A stretch of DNA of 6,175 bases from Candidatus Binatia bacterium (GTDB lineage: Bacteria > Desulfobacterota_B > Binatia > UBA9968). Under the pieces are notes generated by a model, which was not told the DNA's origin, made no database searches, and saw only the letters and a list, made by a program, of their open reading frames with translations. The stretch is taken from NCBI GenBank assembly GCA_025922795.1, contig JAICHC010000185.1, positions 1 through 6,175 of the forward strand. Direction: 5' to 3'. Below, in pieces: positions 1 through 4,945 of this stretch (position 1 is its first letter; each line of letters begins with the position of its first letter). Position numbers and translations under genes: made by a program.

Positions 1-2
1 TC

Positions 3-206
3 CTCGACCGCGGCCCCGAGTTCTACGCGAACTACGGCATGGGACGCTCGCGAGGGACGATGCCATTCCAGCTTGCCGGCAACATCAAGCATGGCGGTCT
101 CGTCGAGAAGGCCTTCGGCATCACCTTGCGCGATTTGATCTATGATTTTGGCGGCGGCACGCATTCAGGCCGCCCGCGAGATCGAACAGCAAATGGCGCA
201 GCGTGA
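3..206 (+). pseudogene. NuoF/FdsB-type NADH-binding subunit of formate dehydrogenase, internal fragment truncated at its 3' end
   Basis: The plus-strand frame is open from the left edge and stops with TGA at 204-206. It contains family landmarks such as RGPEFYANYGMGRSRGT, MPFQLAGNIKHGGLVEKAFG and TLRDLIYDFGGGTHSGRP. This is the stretch linking the flavin/NAD domain to the SLBB domain in FdsB/Fdh1B beta subunits of NAD-dependent formate dehydrogenase. Homology holds to about 176 and is then lost: the last codons, reading RDRTANGAA, are antisense to the oppositely oriented relative at 121-1464. The C-terminal part, where the family carries the CxxCxxC [4Fe-4S] site, is absent. I see a family fragment with high confidence. 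Whether the loss is biological or an assembly artefact is unresolved. The N-terminal part lies outside the window. Confidence 0.8.
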
Positions 207-1464
207 CGCCAAACGGCACTTCGTAAAGCCCGGGTCTCTGTATCTGGCCCGACACGCAAAACAGCTTTGGCCCGGGTGAGCGCTCCGTGCCTATTTTTCG
301 ATACTCTGCGGCGCCCCGTTCGAGGATCAGCGGAACATTGCAGAATGTCTCCACATTGTTGATCACAGTGGGCTTACCGAATAACCCGTGGGTGGTCGGG
401 AAGGGCGGTTTGATGCGCGGAAATCCACGCTTGCCTTCGATCGACTCCAGCAACGCGGTTTCTTCGCCGCAAATATAGGCGCCGGCGCCCAGCCGCATTT
501 CAATATCGAAATCCAATCCGGAGCCGAAAATGTTTTCTCCAATGACGCCGGCCTGCCGCGCTTCCTCCAACGCATCGCCCATCACCTTGAACGCGTAAGG
601 ATACTCGCCGCGAACATAGATGTAACCCCGACGCGCGCCGACCGCATGAGCCGCGATAATCATCCCTTCAATGTTGCGGTGCGGGTCTTCCTCCATGAGA
701 ATGCGGTCTTTAAACGTCCCAGGCTCGGATTCGTCTGCATTGCAGACGATGTACTTGGGTTGTCCTTGCGCTTTTGCCGCTCCCTCCCACTTGATGCCGG
801 TCGGAAATGCCGCGCCGCCGCGGCCGACTAACCCCGCAGTCTTGATCTCGGCGAGCACATCTTGCGGCGCCATTTTTAAAGCCTTCTTAAGGCCCGTGTA
901 GCCGCCGCCGCTCCTGTAGTCGGCAAGCGAGGTTGGATGTCCCTGACCGCAATTGCTCGTAAGGCTGCGGATGTCGCCGCCGACGAAGCTCACCGGTCTC
1001 TCGGCGCGAGCAGCGAAAATCTCGGCTGGTCGATCGGGAGCGGCACTTCCGCGAGCGGCTTCGCCTATAAGTAGCGCGGGTGCGTGATCGCACAAGCCCA
1101 GGCATGGAGCATGTTCGACGGTGAATTCACCGTTCGAGCTGACTTCCCCGGGCGCGATCTGCAGATGGCGGCACAAGGCATTGGCCAACTGATCGCTTCC
1201 CGCCAGGGCGCACGCGGGCGCGCTGCACACACGCACGACGGTTCGACCCATCGGTTTCCGGGAAAGCATTGCATAAAAATCGATGACACCATGCACGTCG
1301 GCGAGCGGCACGCCCAAGGCGTTTCCCACGTCCATTGCGGCGGTCTCGGGAATCCAGCCATGGCAATGCTGTGCAGCGTGGAGGGCCGGCAAGAGCGCAG
1401 CGCGGCCTTGCGGCGCCAACTCGGCGAGCAACGAGCGCAGGCGAATCAGATCAGCATCAGACAT
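121..1464 (-). CDS. NuoE-NuoF fusion, formate dehydrogenase beta-subunit (Fdh1B-like), C-terminally truncated
   Basis: Diaphorase subunit that passes electrons between NAD(H), FMN and iron-sulfur clusters, most likely for a soluble molybdenum/tungsten formate dehydrogenase. Residues 1-155 are a NuoE-type thioredoxin-like [2Fe-2S] domain with the four cysteines C80, C85, C121 and C125. Residues 181-433 are NuoF: GRGGAAFPTGIKW (214-226) and NADESEPGTFKDR (242-254) form the FMN/NAD site, and GAGAYICGEETALLESIEG lies at 326-344. Both domains fused in one chain is as in Methylobacterium Fdh1B (about 570 aa). Genuine homology ends at L433 (DLAGGL). The last 14 residues are antisense to the plus-strand relative at 3-206, so the rest of SLBB and the C-terminal [4Fe-4S] domain are missing. 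The ATG at 1464 gives a normal NuoE N-terminus and is preceded by ctagagaag. Alternatives are HoxF or complex I NuoEF; the context with frc favours formate dehydrogenase. Confidence 0.85.
   Translation of the reverse strand: MSDADLIRLRSLLAELAPQGRAALLPALHAAQHCHGWIPETAAMDVGNALGVPLADVHGVIDFYAMLSRKPMGRTVVRVCSAPACALAGSDQLANALCRHLQIAPGEVSSNGEFTVEHAPCLGLCDHAPALLIGEAARGSAAPDRPAEIFAARAERPVSFVGGDIRSLTSNCGQGHPTSLADYRSGGGYTGLKKALKMAPQDVLAEIKTAGLVGRGGAAFPTGIKWEGAAKAQGQPKYIVCNADESEPGTFKDRILMEEDPHRNIEGMIIAAHAVGARRGYIYVRGEYPYAFKVMGDALEEARQAGVIGENIFGSGLDFDIEMRLGAGAYICGEETALLESIEGKRGFPRIKPPFPTTHGLFGKPTVINNVETFCNVPLILERGAAEYRKIGTERSPGPKLFCVSGQIQRPGLYEVPFGVTLRHLLFDLAGGLNACRRQNHRSNRAR
166..179. other. Inverted junction between two NuoF-family genes
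   Basis: The plus-strand reading (GGGTHSGRP, to about 176) and the minus-strand reading (DLAGGL, from 185 down to 166) are both good family sequence and overlap only here, on the shared bases caggccgcccg. Beyond this overlap each frame reads the antisense of the other gene. It marks the breakpoint of a fold-back joining, with about 11 bp of microhomology. Confidence 0.7.
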
Positions 1465-1467
1465 CTT

Positions 1468-1482
1468 CTCTAGTCACTAGAG
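1468..1482. promoter_or_regulatory. Perfect 15-bp palindrome over the ribosome-binding region of the minus-strand gene
   Basis: CTCTAGT-C-ACTAGAG is a perfect 7-bp inverted repeat around one central base. It ends 3 bp before the ATG of the minus-strand NuoE-NuoF gene and includes most of the purine-rich ctagagaag stretch that would serve as its ribosome-binding site. The one-base centre is too tight for an RNA hairpin, so a protein operator is likelier. The function is inferred. Confidence 0.4.
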
Positions 1483-1505
1483 CGAGCAAAGTTTTTACGA
1501 GCGGT

Positions 1506-1526
1506 CGACGATCTTAAGAATCGTCG
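1506..1526. repeat. Inverted repeat, 7-bp arms with 7-nt loop
   Basis: CGACGAT (1506-1512) and ATCGTCG (1520-1526) are exact reverse complements around cttaaga. No T-run follows on either strand, so it does not look like a rho-independent terminator. It lies where the leader of the minus-strand gene would be, so it could be a leader hairpin or an operator. Confidence 0.4.
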
Positions 1527-1531
1527 CGGCT

Positions 1532-1553
1532 CTGGCTATCCATAATAGGCCAG
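1532..1553. repeat. Imperfect inverted repeat, 8-bp arms with one bulge
   Basis: CTGGCTAT (1532-1539) pairs with ATAGgCCAG (1545-1553) except for one extra G. It covers the candidate minus-strand -10 region (TATTAT / TATGGA on that strand), so it may be a binding site controlling the formate dehydrogenase gene. The role is inferred. Confidence 0.3.
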
Positions 1554-1784
1554 GTGAGCAAGGTCAAGACCGCTTGCGCCGGTACCGACTGAATCGAATA
1601 GATGCCGGTTGTCCCGCAGCCGGGTCATGTTCCATAGAATCCGCGGGGCTGACCGCGGGGAAGATTTCTCGCGCCGTTGATCCTGTGTTTCACCAAAAAC
1701 CTCGACGGGTCGGTAACCAGCAATTGTCAAACGGACGTGAGAGATTTTGTCCCGAACTGAATCATCCCCGTAGGCGTCGAATAC

Positions 1785-1812
1785 TTGACAAGCGGCTTTC
1801 GATTCGTTAACT
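1785..1812 (+). promoter_or_regulatory. Candidate sigma70-type promoter of the GntR gene
   Basis: TTGACA at 1785-1790 is a perfect -35 hexamer. The best -10 at 16 bp spacing is TTAACT (1807-1812), which matches poorly (3 of 6). The -10 overlaps the operator at 1811-1823, which fits repression by the encoded regulator or a relative. Confidence 0.4.
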
Positions 1813-1823
1813 GGTCAGACCAG
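1811..1823. promoter_or_regulatory. FadR/GntR-family operator, likely autoregulatory
   Basis: CTGGTCAGACCAG is a perfect 5-bp inverted repeat around CAG. Its core TGGTCAGACCA (1812-1822) fits the FadR-subfamily consensus TNGTNNNACNA at every fixed position. It sits 18 bp upstream of the start codon of a FadR-subfamily GntR gene and overlaps the candidate -10. The match is seen in the sequence. Binding by the adjacent protein is inferred from the common autoregulation of this family. Confidence 0.7.
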
Positions 1824-1841
1824 CAGACCACTGGCTTCGTT

Positions 1842-2684
1842 ATGCTTCAGGCGATCAAAAAAACCAGAATCCATGAGGATGTCTTCAACCAGATTCGTCA
1901 ACTGATCGAGCAGGGAAGGCTCAGGGCTCGTGATCAGCTCCCCTCAGAGCGCGAGCTGGCTGAAACCTTCAAAGTCAGCCGAACTTCGGTGCGCGAGGCG
2001 CTTCGCGCATTGGAAACACAAGGGCTCATCGTCAGCCGGACCGGCGCGGGCAATTTCGTGGCCGACCTGCCGGTTGAGTCCTTAATCGGGCCGCTCGCCC
2101 GGCTGTTGATCGACGAGAAAAAAGCTCTCGCGGACGTGTTCGAATTGCGTAAGTTGATCGAACCGCACATCGCCGCGTTGGCCGCCGAGCGGGCGAGCCG
2201 GAATGATATCGCCCGATTGAAGAGAATCGTTACCAAGCAAACCGAGGCGGTCAGTCGCGGCGAGACCGGCGTCGAGGCCGACGCCGAGCTGCATTTGTTT
2301 ATTAGCCGCGCTACCCGCAATCAAGCGCTGCAAAAACTCGTATCGGGGTTGATGGAGATGCTGAGCCGCAGCCGTGAGGAATCGTTGCAGACAGTTAGGC
2401 GTAGAGAATCATCCGTCGCGGCGCATCGAAGAATCATCGCGGCCATCGAAAAACACGACAGATCAAAGGCCCGCAGCGAAATGTTGCGGCACATTGAACA
2501 GGTCGAAAAAAACGTGCTGTTGTCCAGCGCCCGTCAAACAACGAGTCAGAATATGAAGCGATCGAGAGCAGGATCTCATGATCAAACGCGTAAAGGTGTA
2601 ACATCGAGCGGCACCGGATCGGCCCGATCACTCTATCGAGTTCGCGCCGAACGGCAGGTTCGAAGCGGGAAAATGGTGTTCTAA
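1842..2684 (+). CDS. GntR-family transcriptional regulator, FadR subfamily (FCD domain)
   Basis: Cytoplasmic one-component regulator, predicted to bind DNA as a dimer and respond to a small carboxylate or acyl ligand. Residues 10-75 are the winged helix, with LPSERELAETFKVSRTSVRE (33-52) as the GntR signature helix-turn-helix. Residues 95-227 are the all-helical FCD domain, with its metal-binding set D147, H151, H195 and H217 all present. The ATG at 1842 was chosen because family homology starts right after it. The frame is open back to a TTG at 1785, but that TTG lies in the -35 box and would place the operator inside the gene. No clear Shine-Dalgarno is visible. About 52 Ser/Arg-rich residues follow the FCD domain, giving 280 aa against the usual 220-250. 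The stop is 20 bp before the ThDP gene, suggesting cotranscription. The ligand cannot be read from sequence; oxalate, glyoxylate or a hydroxyacid would suit the context. Confidence 0.9.
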   Translation: MLQAIKKTRIHEDVFNQIRQLIEQGRLRARDQLPSERELAETFKVSRTSVREALRALETQGLIVSRTGAGNFVADLPVESLIGPLARLLIDEKKALADVFELRKLIEPHIAALAAERASRNDIARLKRIVTKQTEAVSRGETGVEADAELHLFISRATRNQALQKLVSGLMEMLSRSREESLQTVRRRESSVAAHRRIIAAIEKHDRSKARSEMLRHIEQVEKNVLLSSARQTTSQNMKRSRAGSHDQTRKGVTSSGTGSARSLYRVRAERQVRSGKMVF

Positions 2685-2690
2685 TAAAGA

Positions 2691-2700
2691 GAGGCGAGGT
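2691..2700 (+). promoter_or_regulatory. Ribosome-binding site of the ThDP enzyme gene
   Basis: GAGGCGAGGT contains GAGG twice. The second copy (2696-2699) lies 5 nt before the ATG at 2705 and supports that start. Confidence 0.6.
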
Positions 2701-2704
2701 AACG

Positions 2705-4414
2705 ATGGCAAATTCCGAAGCCAAAAGAGAAGCGACCGGACCGGTCATCTCAGGTGGGCATCTGGTCGCCAAAGCGCTTAAAAACGAAGGCGTCGAGGTG
2801 ATCTGGACACTCTGCGGCGGTCATATCATCGACATCTATGACGGCTGTATCGACGAAGGCATCAAGATCATCGACGTGCGCCATGAACAGGTCGCGGCCC
2901 ATGCGGCCGACGGCTATTCGCGCCAGAGCGGCAAAATCGGCTGCGTTGTAACGACCGCGGGACCGGGCACGACCAACGCGATGACCGGTATCGCCAATGC
3001 GTATCGTGCCGAAAGCCCGCTGTTGATGATCGGCGGGCAGGGTGCGCTCAGCCAGCACAAGATGGGCTCGCTGCAGGATCTGCCGCACGTCGATATCATG
3101 TCGCCGATCACCAAATTTGCCGCTACCGTGCCGCACACCGAACGGATCGCCGACATGGTGTCGATGGCGTTTCGCGAGTCGGTCAACGGTGCGCCGGGAC
3201 CGAGCTATTTAGAAATCCCACGCGACGTGCTCGACGCCAAAGTGCCGCTGGAGCGCGCGCGCATTCCCAAACCGGGCTCCTATCGCGCTTCCACGAAATC
3301 CGTCGGCGATCCCGTCGACATCGAACGGCTCGCCGACATTCTCGTGAAATCCGAGCGGCCGGCGGCGCTGTTCGGCACGCAAGTTTGGACCAGCCGCGGT
3401 CACGATGCGGCAGTCGATTTTTGCCGCGCGCTCAATATTCCCGGCTACATGAATGGATCGGGCCGCGGCATTTTCGCGCCGGGAGATCCTCACGGGTTCA
3501 ATCGCACGCGCAGTCTGGCTTTCGATAAAGCCGACGTGATCCTGATCGTCGGCTGCCCATTTGATTTTCGCCTAGGCTACGGCCGTCGATTACGCGCGGA
3601 CGCGACCGTCGTGCAAATCGATCTCGATTACCGCAACGTCGGCAAAAACCGCGACATCTCGCTCGGCCTGGTCGGCGACTGCGGCGCGATTCTCAAAGCC
3701 GTGGAGCAAGCGGCGTCCGGCCGTGCGTCGAAGGGAAATGGCCAGCGCGCCGAGTGGATGAAAGATCTGCGCGCGGCGGAAGGTAAAGCGTACGAAAAGC
3801 TTTTGGCGTCGTTCAAATCGGAATCCACGCCGATCAATCCTTATAGAGTTGCTTACGAAATCAATGAATTTCTGACCGACAATACCGTTTACATCGGCGA
3901 CGGTGGTGACGTCGTCACGATCACCGCGACGGCGGTCGAACCACGCAAAGCCGGCAACTGGATGGATCCTGGGCCGCTCGGCACGCTCGGCGTTGGCACT
4001 TCGTTCGCGATGGCGACCAAATTCGTGCATCCGAAAAAAGAAGTGCTGTGCTACTACGGCGACGGCTCGTTCGGCATGACTGCGTGGGACATGGAAACCG
4101 CACAGCGCTTCGGGCTGCCTTACATGGCCGTGATCGGCAACAACTCGGCGATGAATCAAATCCGTTGCGGCCAGATCGGTAAATACGGTCCGGAGCGCGG
4201 CTGTGTCGGCAATAAGCTCGGCGATGTCGATTTCGAGAAATTTGCCGAGTGCTTCGGCGGCTGGGGTATAGCGGTGCGCGAGCCGAGCCAGATTCGGCCG
4301 GCGCTGGAAAAAGCGCGCGAGCGGGTCGCGGGAGGCCAGTGCGCAGTCGTCAATGTTTGGGTCGACATCAATGAATACGCGCCGGGCACCAAAGCGCAGA
4401 CGATGTACAAATAG
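2705..4414 (+). CDS. ThDP-dependent enzyme, acetolactate synthase-like / 2-hydroxyacyl-CoA lyase / oxalyl-CoA decarboxylase superfamily
   Basis: Cytoplasmic enzyme using thiamine diphosphate and Mg2+ to break or form a C-C bond next to a carbonyl. The domain order is typical: PYR at about 16-180, with the activating glutamate E61 in RHEQ and TTAGPGTTNAMTGIANA at 83-99; the central domain at about 205-335, with GCPFDFRLGYGR at 283-294; and the PP domain at about 375-555, with the ThDP motif GDG (452-454) ending at NN (479-480). At 569 aa it is full length. No regulatory small subunit (ilvN) follows, which argues against true acetolactate synthase. The frc gene downstream suggests chemistry yielding formyl-CoA: oxalyl-CoA decarboxylation or 2-hydroxyacyl-CoA cleavage. 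However, canonical Oxc segments such as SAPGFLNGL and SGSSDR are replaced here by TAGPGTTNAM and GGQGAL. The family is certain; the substrate is open. Confidence 0.85.
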   Translation: MANSEAKREATGPVISGGHLVAKALKNEGVEVIWTLCGGHIIDIYDGCIDEGIKIIDVRHEQVAAHAADGYSRQSGKIGCVVTTAGPGTTNAMTGIANAYRAESPLLMIGGQGALSQHKMGSLQDLPHVDIMSPITKFAATVPHTERIADMVSMAFRESVNGAPGPSYLEIPRDVLDAKVPLERARIPKPGSYRASTKSVGDPVDIERLADILVKSERPAALFGTQVWTSRGHDAAVDFCRALNIPGYMNGSGRGIFAPGDPHGFNRTRSLAFDKADVILIVGCPFDFRLGYGRRLRADATVVQIDLDYRNVGKNRDISLGLVGDCGAILKAVEQAASGRASKGNGQRAEWMKDLRAAEGKAYEKLLASFKSESTPINPYRVAYEINEFLTDNTVYIGDGGDVVTITATAVEPRKAGNWMDPGPLGTLGVGTSFAMATKFVHPKKEVLCYYGDGSFGMTAWDMETAQRFGLPYMAVIGNNSAMNQIRCGQIGKYGPERGCVGNKLGDVDFEKFAECFGGWGIAVREPSQIRPALEKARERVAGGQCAVVNVWVDINEYAPGTKAQTMYK

Positions 4415-4445
4415 GGCAGCGCGGCGGGCGGATAGGAAGAATTAT

Positions 4446-4669
4446 TAAGGAGTTCATAAGTATCTGGACAACAGGGTTTGTTGGACACGAAGAGACGACT
4501 CGTTCCAAGCCCAGGCAAAGCATCTGGGAGTCATCGGCCACCACCCGAGCCACGCCCCGAGTGCTCAATTTTGGGCGTGGGTGCGAAAGCGTCATTTGAG
4601 TCCTGGTGCCTGCGCTTTCCACGACTCGCTCCTTCGTCCCAGTAGGTCTACTAACTAACGAACTCCTTA
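4446..4669. mobile_element. MITE-like fold-back element, 224 bp, with 10-bp perfect terminal inverted repeats
   Basis: The ends TAAGGAGTTC (4446-4455) and GAACTCCTTA (4660-4669) are exact reverse complements. The match continues imperfectly inward: ACGAAG (4487-4492) with CTTCGT (4632-4637), AAGCCCAGGCA (4507-4517) with TGCCTGCGCTT (4607-4617; 10 of 11), and CCACGCCC (4550-4557) with GGGCGTGG (4573-4580), leaving a 15-nt centre. Thus 112-nt and 97-nt arms form one long imperfect palindrome. There is no transposase gene. The outermost TA on each side could be a TA target duplication as made by IS630/Tc1-type enzymes, but it also belongs to the palindrome. Alternatives are a structured RNA or a large hairpin terminating the upstream transcript. 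Confidence 0.55.
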
Positions 4670-4870
4670 GTAACCACAAAGGGCACAAAGAAAAATCGGC
4701 ATCAGATTAACCGAAGAGAACGCAAAGGGCGTAAGTAAAAAAACGATAATGGCGCAAATGGTCTTTCTGTTATTTCAATTGGAAGCGACTTTTTAGTTTC
4801 GTATGTTCCTGCTGAATAATAAGATCCTGCTGAATAACAGGACAGAAAACTTAGCATCCTTCGTGGTGAC
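4670..4870. repeat. Second fold-back repeat with ACCACAAAGG-type ends
   Basis: The left end 4670-4690 (GTAACCACAAAGGGCAC...) and the reverse complement of 4850-4870 (GTCACCACGAAGGATGC...) agree at 15 of 21 positions. Inside, CTGTTATT (4767-4774) pairs exactly with AATAACAG (4833-4840). A degenerate direct copy of the left end occurs near 4711-4727 (AACGCAAAGGGCGTAAG). Repeats of the form CCACGAAGGACACGAAG are familiar between genes in many environmental bacteria. It directly abuts the first fold-back element. Confidence 0.45.
4807..4837. repeat. 13-bp direct repeat, period 18
   Basis: TCCTGCTGAATAA occurs at 4807-4819 and again at 4825-4837, separated by TAAGA. The second copy is followed by CAGGA, which can pair with its TCCTG to form a small hairpin. 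It lies inside the second fold-back repeat; no function is evident. Confidence 0.6.
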
Positions 4871-4928
4871 CTCCTGGTCGCGAGAAGGTTTTAAAATTGC
4901 AGGCGGAAAACGCCAATGACGATCATCC

Positions 4929-4934
4929 AAGGAG
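4929..4934 (+). promoter_or_regulatory. Ribosome-binding site of frc
   Basis: AAGGAG is a strong Shine-Dalgarno. The 11-nt gap to the ATG at 4946 is slightly long. It supports that start, which also matches the N-terminus of known Frc proteins. Confidence 0.6.
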
Positions 4935-4945
4935 AAAACTAAGCA

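Larger units (their letters stand above)
1465..1841. promoter_or_regulatory. Divergent intergenic regulatory region
   Basis: No convincing gene lies in these 377 bases; two short open frames (minus 1536-1730, plus 1574-1810) show no recognisable family. The region separates the minus-strand formate dehydrogenase subunit from the plus-strand regulator. It holds three inverted repeats near the minus-strand start, a near-consensus TTGACA at 1785-1790 and a FadR-type operator at 1812-1822. A weak candidate minus-strand promoter is TTGACC (1567 to 1562), a 17-bp spacer, then TATGGA (1544 to 1539). Another weak half-match to the FadR consensus, TTGTCAAACGG at 1724-1734, has one mismatch. Confidence 0.5.
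4415..4945. other. Repeat-rich intergenic region between the ThDP gene and frc
   Basis: These 531 bases hold no convincing gene. They contain two adjacent fold-back repeats (4446-4669 and 4670-4870), a 13-bp direct repeat (4807-4837) and the frc ribosome-binding site. The segment from about 4671 is visibly more AT-rich than the flanking genes. I find no good rho-independent terminator after 4414 and no convincing sigma70 promoter for frc, so whether frc is cotranscribed with the ThDP gene is undecided. Confidence 0.6.

Noticed and set aside
388..831. Plus-strand open frame of 147 aa
   Set aside because: It lies antisense to the strongly conserved NuoF domain (GRGGAAFPTG, NADESEPGTFKDR) and has no recognisable family.
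1536..1730. Minus-strand open frame of 64 aa in the divergent spacer
   Set aside because: No recognisable family, no clear ribosome-binding site, and it overlaps inverted repeats and promoter-like elements.
1785..1841. Longer start (TTG at 1785) for the GntR regulator
   Set aside because: The extra 19 residues show no family similarity, the TTG is part of a perfect -35 box, and the operator would fall inside the gene.
2605..2690. Alternative frame in the GntR tail reading DHSIEFAPNGRFEAGKW
   Set aside because: It looks protein-like and could be a remnant of another gene's end, but I cannot assign a family, and a stop at 2599-2601 closes it upstream.
3590..4159. Minus-strand open frame of 189 aa
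   Set aside because: It is antisense to the ThDP-binding domain, has an Arg/His-rich composition typical of shadow frames in GC-rich genes, and shows no motif.
2705..4414. Naming the ThDP enzyme oxc or ilvB
   Set aside because: Context suggests oxc and sequence style suggests ilvB-like, but the canonical Oxc segments are absent and no small subunit follows, so neither symbol is supported.
4550..4580. CCACGCCC/GGGCGTGG hairpin as a rho-independent terminator
   Set aside because: The loop is 15 nt and no T-run follows; it is better explained as the centre of the long fold-back element.
4368..4688. Minus-strand open frame of 106 aa across the first fold-back element
   Set aside because: It coincides with the palindromic element and the end of the ThDP gene, and has no recognisable domain. 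It could be reconsidered if repeat copies elsewhere keep the frame.
4916..4942. Eight-codon open frame (MTIIQGEN) ending 3 nt before the frc start
   Set aside because: It could be a leader peptide, but it has no ribosome-binding site of its own, no regulatory codon run and no attenuator structure, and such short frames are common by chance.
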